Of a DNA stretch of 64,000 nt, positions 55,760 through 64,000 are shown in pieces. The position numbers and the translations under genes were made by a program. The stretch is from Chloranthus sessilifolius. Taxonomy: Eukaryota; Streptophyta; Magnoliopsida; Chloranthales; Chloranthaceae. The stretch covers positions 105,215,097 to 105,279,096 of the forward strand of contig CM037590.1 of assembly GCA_021018995.1 (NCBI GenBank), written 5' to 3'. Numbering within the stretch: position 1 is the stretch's first letter; each line of letters opens with the position of its first letter. The notes below the pieces were generated by a model. It saw nothing but the letters and a program-made list of their open reading frames with translations. It did no database searches and had not been told where the DNA came from.

Positions 55760-56967
55760 CTTGAATTGGTCGTGACATCGAAGCTGAAATTGTCTTCTCC
55801 TTGTTTGCCTCAGGACAGTCCTTAATCACGAGGCCCATCTTGCCACATTTAAAACAACCTCGCATCCCTTGTCGGCAATCAGCTGTTTTGTGGGACTTGC
55901 CACACTTGGCACAAGTGTCCCTTGGTGTTGAAGATGCAGCTCATGAGAAGCCTTGTGTTATCGCAGCTCCATTAGAAATGGCAGGATTCTCATATCTCAT
56001 CGGTCTCCCTGATGCCGGAAATGGAAACTTTTGATATGTGCTCTGTTGTGTCAGTCTCCCATATCCTGCTTGAAACGGTTGTTTCTGATTTTGTGCTATG
56101 AATCTCGGCTTTTTCTTTATTGGCTCGTAGTTTCTAGTTCTATTCTGATCCACGTTTGTTCTTCCCTGTTGTTCCCTTCGATGGTAGCGATTGTTGTTCT
56201 CTTCTTCCACTACTAGCGCCTTACTCATAACCTCTCCGTAAGTTTTCAGCTGAAATGGAGCAACTCCTCCTCGAATATCTGACCTCAAACCCTGTTGAAA
56301 CCTCTTTGTTTTCATCACTTCTGTAACCACATAGTCGGAAGCGAAACGAGCAAGTCTCAAAAACTCCACTCCGTATTCCCTTACTGTCAGGTTTCTTTGT
56401 TGGAGTTGTAAAAACTGTACTTCCATCTGATTTCTCACCACTTCGGGGAAATACTGTTTATTGAATTCTTCCACGAATTCATTCCACGTCCATGGCGCAT
56501 TTGGGGTCTCCTGAGCCCTAGTTCGCGACACAGACTTCCACCAAGGTCCAGCCTCCCCATCTAACATGTACGCCCAATGGACGCTCTCATCTTCCGCAAG
56601 TGAGTACGTTGAAAGCTTTTCCATCTCACTTAGTTAATTTTCAGCCATAGTGTCTCGCTGTTCTCGAAAAAGTTTGGAGGTCTCATCCTCCTGAATTCCG
56701 TAAATGTCAAGTCAGGGGTGTCGGCACTCCCGGCGATGTAGGTGGCTGGTGCTGATTACCAGTATTTTGGGCTGACAAAGATGCTGCCATGGCAGCCGCC
56801 AGGGTTTCCATAGTGTGCATCATCTTCTGACGCTCCTCTCTCTCTTCATTTCTCTCCCTGATCCTATCTTGTTCTCTCAGATCTTGACCCTGACGGTCTT
56901 GATCGTGAATTTCGGTCTGTTCTTTGTTCCCTTGACTACTACTCTCGGGAATTTCTCTTTCTCCCAA
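55760..56967 (-). pseudogene. Element D gag, degenerate
   Basis: An arginine/glutamate-rich N-terminus (to about 56707) is followed, after a frame break, by the retrotransposon-gag core with AYMLDGEAGPWWKSV, NEFVEEFNKQYFPEVVR and FLRLARFASDYV (about 56575-56330). Two zinc knuckles are readable near 55905-55820: CAKCGKSHKTADC and CFKCGKMGLVIKDC; in the second the histidine is replaced by valine. The true start is uncertain because the region from 56967 to 57015 has a frame break. Confidence 0.8.
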
Positions 56968-57137
56968 TGGTACTGTGTGTTCGTGGAGATGAACTCACCT
57001 CATCAGAAGTTCCTATCATGACCACCCCTTGGTTGACCTCTCCTTCCTGAAGACATCACGATCTGCATATGAAATGAACTTTCGTCAGCAGAAGTCCCTA
57101 TGCTCTGACAAAAGAATGATTGTCAGAATTTCTAGAA

Positions 57138-57157
57138 GAAACAGCTTTGATACTAAT
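57138..57157 (-). other. Element D primer-binding site
   Basis: On the minus strand TTAGTATCAAAGC directly follows the 5' LTR. It matches TTGGTATCAGAGC, the initiator-methionine tRNA site of chromoviruses, with two transitions. Confidence 0.82.
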
Positions 57158-59392
57158 CAGGATAGCCCGATTTTCGTTACTCAAAAATTGCCATCAAGAC
57201 GACGACCCTGAGGTCATGCACCTTAAATCTAATGAAACATCACATATCGATTAAAAGTCAACAATTTAAATTACCAAAGCTTCAAATTAATTAAGTCTCC
57301 ATGTTTCAATAAGGTCTAGCAACTAATGTGATTTCTCGGTCTCATGCCAATTCAAGAGCGGAGGAACTACCTTGGCCCATAAATGATAATCTTATCATCT
57401 TGATAGTTTGCCAAAAGGAAAGTATAGTATTTAATTACATTTAAAAGAAAGGACTTGACATGCCAAGCCACGAGTACTCCCTACTCGCCACTTCTAGTCC
57501 TAAAGCACCTCTCAAAGAATTCCTGGGGAGGAGGTTCTAACTCTTCTCCGCCTACGAAATCCGCACCCTTAGGATCAACGTCTCTTGAAACCTGTGTTGC
57601 TGCGAGTGTTGGACCTGCGACGTATAGTCTAAGGGGTGAGCTACATCCTAGTTCAATAGGGAAACGTAAAGAACATATAGATTAATTCTGACATATATGT
57701 TGTGCAGTAAAAGAAAAGTATAGTTTATCTGCTATCACTATCTGGAAGGCAATCGAAATAACTGAAGGAAAAGGTGAACACCACTACTTACTTTACATGG
57801 TTTTATTCTTTCTCATCTTACTCGTTTAGTTGTGACTCCGGCCTGATAACTTAACTCCTTAACTTAAATAGTCCCCGAGCAATATAGCATCGAGCCCCGA
57901 TGGAATACCCACCATCGTCGTCTAACTAGACAGTTATCAATTTTGCATTCCCTGGGAATACTGCCCCAAGACCCTTTCTCCTAGGTGGCGGGGTCTACTG
58001 TTAAATCTGCATCCCTGGGATGTGCTACTGTATACGGATTAACTGCCGTACCGGTCACGGATATTCTGCCGAGTCAGTCGTGGGTATCCCGCCACGTCGG
58101 TGGGGTATTCTAAACAAACCTTAAATAACAAAAATATCAAGTGTGCCTTACATGTAGTTATTCACCGTGATTTTGCTAATTTTTAATATATTAGGACTTA
58201 TCACTTTACTTTCTTTTCCCCACTGATTCTCATCTGCACCCCTGGGATGCTACTGATATGTTGTATCATGTATGTATTCATCTTGTAGTTCTTGTGTCCC
58301 CTTGGGACCTCTGGCTTCATTTTCTAAAGTCAACACACGCACGCTCTATTTATGTGACATGATGAGGTACTTAGTTTAGCAATTAAATCAGATTACATAT
58401 GCGAAACTGAACAATGTACGTGTTTCGATAAGGTTCCCTACCTCCAGGCAAAACCCAGTGGTCCCTTCTGGTAGTGATGACACATCCCGATCTCACGTCA
58501 ATCTACATTTCATGCGAAAAGACATGCCTTAGAATGGTCATTAGTGGTCACTAGCACTCCTTGAGCGCATAGTTCACATGAGGTATATTTGTATACATAA
58601 AAGAATTAAATTTTAGTTTTGGTGTATCGCTCGAGCGGTTGCTTAGCCTCGCTCGAGCGACCTCTTAACCTCGCTCGAGCGGTCGCGAAGCCTCGCTCGA
58701 GCGACCTCTTAACCTCGCTCGCACGGTTAAAACGAGGTGTCGGATTACCTCGCTCGAGCGAGCCTATTCTTCCAATATGGGTCTCGCTCAAGCGAGCCCA
58801 GAACGCACTATTCCCAGGTTATATATTATGTCCTCCCTCAAGCGAGACGTTTAGATCGCTCGAGCGAGGGCGAAAACCTTTACTTCATGATTTTATGCAA
58901 GAAATCTATTCTATTTCCTTAAATCTTAAATAAAATTAATCGGCCATTGCCCCTAAACATTGTAGGTTATCATTAAGACATACCTAAGCACTTCTCAAGA
59001 ATTATCTCTTACCTAAATCGATGGATCTCGTAGTCGGCTTGATCCAACGTTCGAATCCCTGTTAGAAACGAAGAGATCTCTACGGTTCTGGTTCTACCTT
59101 CTCTCCAGGTCTTCCACCGGTTTACACTCCCACCAGGCCTTAGCCTTTCCTCCCTACAAGTCTCTCTTTTCTCTTTCTCTATCTTCCTTCTCTCTATTTA
59201 GGTTAAAATGATGTTACGTAGGGGAGATACTTCTCTCCACTTTCACTTATATAGTGAAAGGAAAGGAAAAATATAATATGTTATACACATATACACACCG
59301 TGTGTATATGTTGATCCAGGTTTCCTTATGAACCACACATACACGTGCGTGGCATGTGGCATATACGATTCCGAAAATCTAGGGTTGTTACA
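57158..59392 (-). repeat. Element D 5' LTR
   Basis: 2,235 bp and very similar to 47623-49857. The TATA box is at 59246-59255 and the motif array at 58625-58870. The inner terminus reads ...GGCTATCCTG in place of ...GGCTATCACA on the minus strand, so the conserved CA end is mutated or rearranged. ACAAT follows at 59393-59397. Confidence 0.9.
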
Positions 59393-59397
59393 ACAAT

Positions 59398-59539
59398 AGC
59401 CCTGTATCTTATAGGCTGTGTACTTTAGGTTACTAATTTCATAGTCATTTTACTCCACCTTTGTATTCTGATTTTACCATCTCATCACTTAAATAAACAT
59501 TAGCATTTAGACACATAGAGTACCCCAAGAGTCCCCGAC
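59398..59539 (+). other. Continuation of the Athila-like LTR fragment and junction to PMD sequence
   Basis: AGCCCTGTATCTTATAGGC continues the LTR fragment broken by element D at 47622. A TTTAGACA word at 59507-59514 may be its end. The bases up to 59539 lead into PMD sequence, which continues at 61779 after the solo LTR. CCGAC (59535-59539) is the target duplication of the solo LTR. The exact breakpoint between the LTR fragment and PMD sequence is not clear. Confidence 0.55.
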
Positions 59540-61773
59540 TGTGACAGCCCGAATTTCAGCACCCCAAAATCCGTGCCATCAGCACAACCCTCAAGGCCGT
59601 ACCCTATAACCCTGTACGGAGCATTGGTAGAAATAGGCAACCATACATCAAGTATAAGAATTTTAGTCTAACTAAGTCTCCATGCGTTAATAATAATAAT
59701 TTAGCAATCCAAAAGTCAGTTCTAGTTTCATGCCAATACATGAGTAGAAGAACTGACCCGAACCATCGGTGATAAACTGTTCACCCCAGATGGTTCGACA
59801 AAAGAAACATCATATTTAGTTACATTCAAGATTAAGGCTTGACATACCAAGCCGTACAGAATGCTCTCAAAACTAACTCTCAATGTACGCAAGGGGTCTC
59901 CTAGAAGAAGTCCTCAGGAGGAGGCTCTAACTCTTCTCCGGGCACGAAATCTGAATCCTCTGGATCCACGTCTCCCGAAGCCTCTGTTGCTGCTAACGCT
60001 GGACCTGTGACGTATAGTCAAAAGGGGTGAGCTACATCCTAGCTCAATAATGAAACACAGTGAACATATAAATTAAGCTCTCACATACATGTTAGAACTG
60101 ATTTTAAAGCACGATTTATCTGATAGAACTTCTGAGAAAACAATTTAAATAATCGAAAGTGAAATGATAACTGCAACTGTTACTTTACATTATCTTGTTT
60201 ATTCTCATCTTACTGGTATAGTTACGGATTCGGCCTAATCACTTAAATCTTAACTTAAATAGTCCCCGAGCAATATAGCATCGAGCCCCGATGGAATATC
60301 CACCATCGTCATCTAAATAGACACTTGCTGTATGTTCTCAATTTCAAAACTACCTAGGCCCCTTTCTCTTAGGTGGCGGGGTCTATTCTCAAATCTACAT
60401 CCCTGGGATGTGCTACCAGTGTACGGATTGGCCGCCGTACCGGTCACGGATATCCTGCCGAGTCAGTCGTGGGTATCCCGCCATGTCGGTGGGGTATTCT
60501 AATTAAACCTTAAATAACAAAAGTATCGAATATGCTTTACATATAGTTATTCACCGTGATTGTGCTAATTTTATTACATTAGGCCTTATCACTTTTCTTT
60601 TGTTTCACCGTTAGGTTTGATCTGTATCCCTGGGATGTCACTGATTCAATGCATCATTTTGATGCCCATTATCACATTTCCATGTAACCTGGGGACCTCA
60701 TGGTTTCATTTTGAATTCACACCCACACACCCATTTTGGAATCACGTTTGATACATGACTATTCTCTTGAATTACTCTACATATATGGTTTTGACAAATT
60801 AAAGTACACGTTTCAAGATATTCCCTACCTCAATGCAAATCTAACACACTCCTTTCTCATAGAGGTTTACACGTAACAATCTCACGTCAAACCTACAATG
60901 CATGTGTCAAGGATACCCTTAGAATGATTTCTAGAACCCTTGGGAACCTTAGCTCCCATGAATTACACCAAAAGAATAAATAGAATAAATAAACATGTAG
61001 TGCCTCGCGCGAGTGGGGACTATTCATCACTCAAGCAATCACTTGACCTCGCTCGAGCGAGCACTTGACCTTGCTCGAGCGATAAAAACAAGGTCCTAAT
61101 CTCTCGCGCGAGTAAGCACTATTCATCGCTCGAGCGGCTACAATGAGGTACTCAACCCTCGCACGAGCGATCACTATTCATCGCTTGAGCGGTTAAAATG
61201 AGGTATCTGAAGCTCACGCTATGCCTCGCTCGAGCGAGCATTCCCTTCACTAAGGGTCTCACTCGAGTGAGCCCAGAATACAGTTTATGCTCAGATTTTA
61301 TATTTCGACCTCGCTCGAGCGAGCCATTTAAACCGCTCGAGCGAGGAGCGATGATAACTAACTCTTGATTCGTTTGAGAACAAGTTTCTTACTCCATTTA
61401 AGGCCCTATTAATGTCAAAATTATCTAGCTAATAATTTATACTTTATATGTAACACACAAAACATTTAAAACATACCTCCATTAGATCTTATATAGACCT
61501 AATCCAAGATCACCCAAATGAGGAGAGTTTCAAAAGCTCTTCCTCCAACCTCTTTCCAGATTATCCACAGGCTCAAACCCAAACGATCCTTTCTAAACCC
61601 TCTCCTCTTTCTCTCTATTTAACTCTCCCTTTTTTCTAAGCTAAATTAGGTCACGTATGGGAGACTTCTCTCCATTTAACTCTCCACTTATCTAGTGAAA
61701 TCTAGTGTGTTTCGCACATACACAGGTAGTGTGTATATATTAAGTGTGGTTCCCAAAAGTCGGGGTTATGATA
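59540..61773 (-). repeat. Solo LTR related to element D
   Basis: A 2,234-bp LTR starting TGTGACAGCCCGAATTTC and ending GGGGTTATGATA (mutated from GGGGTTGTTACA), flanked by identical CCGAC at 59535-59539 and 61774-61778. It is similar to element D's LTRs along its length but clearly diverged. It carries about twelve TCGCTCGAGCGA-type words at 61000-61345, several in a TCGCGCGAG form. The internal region was lost by LTR-LTR recombination. Confidence 0.9.
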
Positions 61774-63073
61774 CCGACGGTAAAGCTGGTCAGAGAGGTG
61801 CGCCAATGCGGTCGCGTCCCACACGTAGGAGGGGACTTGATCGAAGTCCTCGAGAACCATAAAAAATAACCCGGTGACACATCCCCGAGTCGAAGAAGAG
61901 AAGAGTACCGCACTAAGGAAGTGCATCAAGAATGCTTGGAGCACCCTATCCATAGCCAACCCCAACTCCACCACGGGCTCTCAGCCCGCCACTATCACAC
62001 AACGCACCTCATAAGTCGCCTTCGCCTCTGAATGGCACCTCGGGGGGATGAAGCCACTCTCAAACGTATCAGAAAACCAAGTGACTCGAACTACACCTGG
62101 CCCTGAGTCGCCGACCTATACGACACGCCCAAAATCTCCTCACACATCTCCAAATAATGTCCTGCCATCCGCCCCATAATCAGCTCGCCCTCAAAACGAA
62201 GACCGGTGATGCAGACCTAGTCCTCTGGAGTCGGCAACATCATACCAAATGGAAAGAGAAGTGCCTGATGCTCCTCCCTCCACCTCTCTAAGATCACCGC
62301 GATCAGGCCACGATCTACCTGAAAAGGCTCCAGTGCTAGGATCGATCCGAAACTGAAAGACACCAGACGCGCCCACTGAAACTCTGACAAGGCACGATAC
62401 CAAGTATGAGACTCGGCCCATGCCGAGCTGATAGCCAGCTGCGGGGGCTCCTATTGAACAAAATACAAATAATAACAGTAAGACTAACACATTTCAAATA
62501 TGCCCCAAACACAATAACAATTTACAGCAAACACACAAAAAGTGATAAGGGCAACTGAATAGACACATGACCTACCTCTAGATGTCGTTATGATGCATGA
62601 GTGAACACACAATCAATCATTAATGCAAGTTCGACATAAATTAGAAGGGTTTTCAGATCCTAATAAGCCTATGTCATAACCTAAATGGCTAAGAAAATGA
62701 AAGAACTCTTGCTCATAGATGCTTACCCGACCTCGAGCGAAGAAATCCTCTAGTGGGAAATGTCTTTGATCTCGATGCTCCTCAGCTCTCTTACCTTGGT
62801 GCTCCGCAGCTGCACTCTCAGCTCTCTCACCCTTAGGTACCGCACCCTCGACCCTCTAGCCCTCATTCTCAGCGACTAGGGCTTAATCTTGAGTACCTCC
62901 TCCCTGACCCCTGACTGATCAACCTCCAATACCTCCTCTCCAACTACCTCCCCAACATCCACCTCCCCGACAACGTCGGTCTGAGCCTCAGAAGTCTCAC
63001 CTATCTCTACCCCTAACATCCTCTCCAACTCAGAAATGGTAATATCGTGCCCACCAATACCCTCATCCTCCAT
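61774..63073 (-). pseudogene. Plant mobile domain (PMD) gene, second copy, truncated
   Basis: The minus-strand counterpart of 19613-20950. Exon 1 runs from the ATG at 63073 to about 62727 (MEDEGIGGHDITISELER...; ending RHFPLEDFFARGR) with an intact GTAAGC donor. An intron to about 62451 ends in CAATAG. Exon 2 carries PTPED-stop-VCITGLRFEGE, the DRVLQAFLMHFLSAVLFSS helix and YVWDATALAHLSDQLYRR, where the solo LTR interrupts it. Beyond the LTR only a few matching bases remain at 59530-59539. A TGG-to-TAG stop in exon 2 and one in exon 1 show decay. The two copies are clearly diverged, so the duplication is old. Confidence 0.75.
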
Positions 63074-64000
63074 CCTAGAACGAAGAGCTCAAAATATTGA
63101 AGAGAACGAAAGAAACGACACCTAAAACGGACGACTGGATCACGAAATATCATGAAAACATGAAAACTAGAGCACAAAGAAGCAAGGAAACAGAGAATCA
63201 AAGACTAATATGGATCGCACGACAAAAATGAAAAGTTTTGAACTATTTATAGGGTACCGCTAAATCACGCGCGTGAATCCAGGCACTTAAACTAATCATG
63301 CACCACTCCAACCACGCTTAATTCGGATCACACGATCGGTCTTAAGCACGTAAACCAATCATCACCCGCTCAAACTAACCCGACCATCTGGTTGCGTGTA
63401 ACCTACTCAGCGCGTAATCACTTCTAGCGTCCACATAGTGGCGCACGAATGCTAATGATTACCCGTACAGTGACCAGCCACTGCCCTAATCACGAGCTCA
63501 GTACCGTGCATTTAAATCGATCAAACGACTGGAAACTGGCGCTTAATGACATTCTGACGCTCTGAACGCGTGTCCACTCTGGCACGCAATTAATTTATGC
63601 GTTCAGAGTGAAGTGCGCAATTCCCCAGAAACACAAAATAAAAAATGCCCAGGATAGCACGCTCACAGGCTTAAAGTAAGAGATCTCCGACACTAATTAT
63701 TAGCCTAAACCACACCCTTGTTAAGCTCGATCCAAAACATTTCAGACTTAAAGAAATATCCACCTCGATAACTAAAAGAAAATGCACCAGACCAAACCAA
63801 AAACCAAAAAAAACATCACCTATACACTCCAACTAATACCAAGACTAAAGAAAAACCAAAAAAAATGCCCCCCATCATCCATTCACTTGAAACTAAACTA
63901 AACTAAACCAAAAAAAATACTCCTAGAACACCCCAGATCAAAATAAATAAATAAGATCAGACCAAATTTAATTAAATAAGCACCATGCTCAAAACCAAAT
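63074..64000 (-). promoter_or_regulatory. Upstream region of the second PMD copy
   Basis: The minus strand has a TATA box (CCCTATAAATAG, about 63242-63252) and a GCGC-word array (63260-63640: words equivalent to GCGCGTGATT, TTAAGCGTGG, GGCGCTTAATGAC and TTGCGCACTTC). A donor-like TTTTAGGTGTC and an acceptor-like TTCTAG lie just before the ATG. It aligns with 18640-19612 upstream of the first copy, including the non-array stretch around 63610-63720, so the duplicated unit is larger than the gene. Confidence 0.62.

Larger units (their letters stand above)
47623..59392 (-). mobile_element. Element D: Tekay/Del-like chromovirus with an extra Athila-type ORF
   Basis: An 11,770-bp minus-strand Ty3/gypsy element with 2,235-bp LTRs on both sides that are very similar to each other. 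It has an initiator-Met-type primer site, gag with CCHC knuckles, protease, RT, RNase H, and integrase ending in a chromodomain. Unlike typical chromoviruses, about 2.3 kb follow the chromodomain. They hold a motif array, a TATA box, a leader and an ORF homologous to the accessory ORFs of the Athila-type elements A and B. The coding regions carry frameshifts and stops. Confidence 0.9.

Noticed and set aside
46225-59534. Complete solo LTR with target duplication around element D
   Set aside because: Flanking bases AGCTA and CATAG do not match, and U3 features are missing, so it is described as a fragment.
1-64000. tRNA or rRNA genes
   Set aside because: None recognised; the only tRNA-like words are the primer-binding sites next to LTRs.

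Overview
The window looks like a gene-poor, heterochromatic stretch of a large flowering-plant genome. It is almost entirely nested, decayed Ty3/gypsy LTR retrotransposons, plus two inverted copies of a plant-mobile-domain (PMD) gene. The plant assignment rests on the lineages seen (Athila, Tat/Ogre, a chromodomain-bearing Tekay/Del-like element), on PMD itself, and on AAACCCTAG-type leaders. I found no intact host gene, rRNA or tRNA gene, or CRISPR array.

Layout. (1) Positions 1-1332 and 16557-23068 are one older host sequence ending in a PMD gene on the + strand with about ten exons. (2) Element A (1333-16551, minus strand) is a full-length Athila-type element inserted in it, with target-site duplication GCGTG. 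(3) Element C, a Tat-type element on the + strand, interrupts the last visible PMD exon at 23069. It has a very long 5' LTR (23069-39912), then gag, protease, G-patch and RT, and stops inside RT at about 46224. (4) Element B (23708-37318, minus strand) is nested in element C's LTR. It is an Athila-type element with LTRs, PBS, gag and a long accessory frame, but no pol. (5) 46225-47622 plus 59398-59514 is an Athila-like LTR fragment on the + strand. (6) Element D (47623-59392, minus strand, duplication ACAAT) splits that fragment. It is a chromovirus that also carries an Athila-type accessory ORF. (7) 59540-61773 is a solo LTR related to D (duplication CCGAC), sitting in the second PMD copy (minus strand, 61774-64000).

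The most striking pattern is shared by four element families. Each LTR carries a cluster of copies of a short, CpG-rich, dyad-symmetric motif peculiar to that family: CCTATCGATAGG in A, TCGCGAG in B, TCGCTCGAGCGA in D, and GCGCTTAATT/GCGTGATT in the Tat/PMD sequences. The same motif is clustered again in front of the accessory ORF (Athila type in A, B and D; PMD in the fourth), usually followed by a TATA-like box, a leader and a splice donor close to the start codon. I infer a self-contained accessory transcription unit controlled by the same factor as the LTR, possibly the accessory protein itself. The known parallel is the VANC anti-silencing system of VANDAL DNA transposons. Arrays, ORFs and TATA boxes are visible in the sequence; the regulatory role is inference.

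Most in-frame stops I checked in these elements can be explained by C-to-T changes at glutamine codons (CAA/CAG to TAA/TAG), with frames otherwise kept over long distances in B and C. This fits slow decay of methylated copies. Boundaries of elements A, B and D and of the solo LTR rest on matching LTR ends and target-site duplications and are solid. The structure of the PMD-bearing host sequence remains unresolved.
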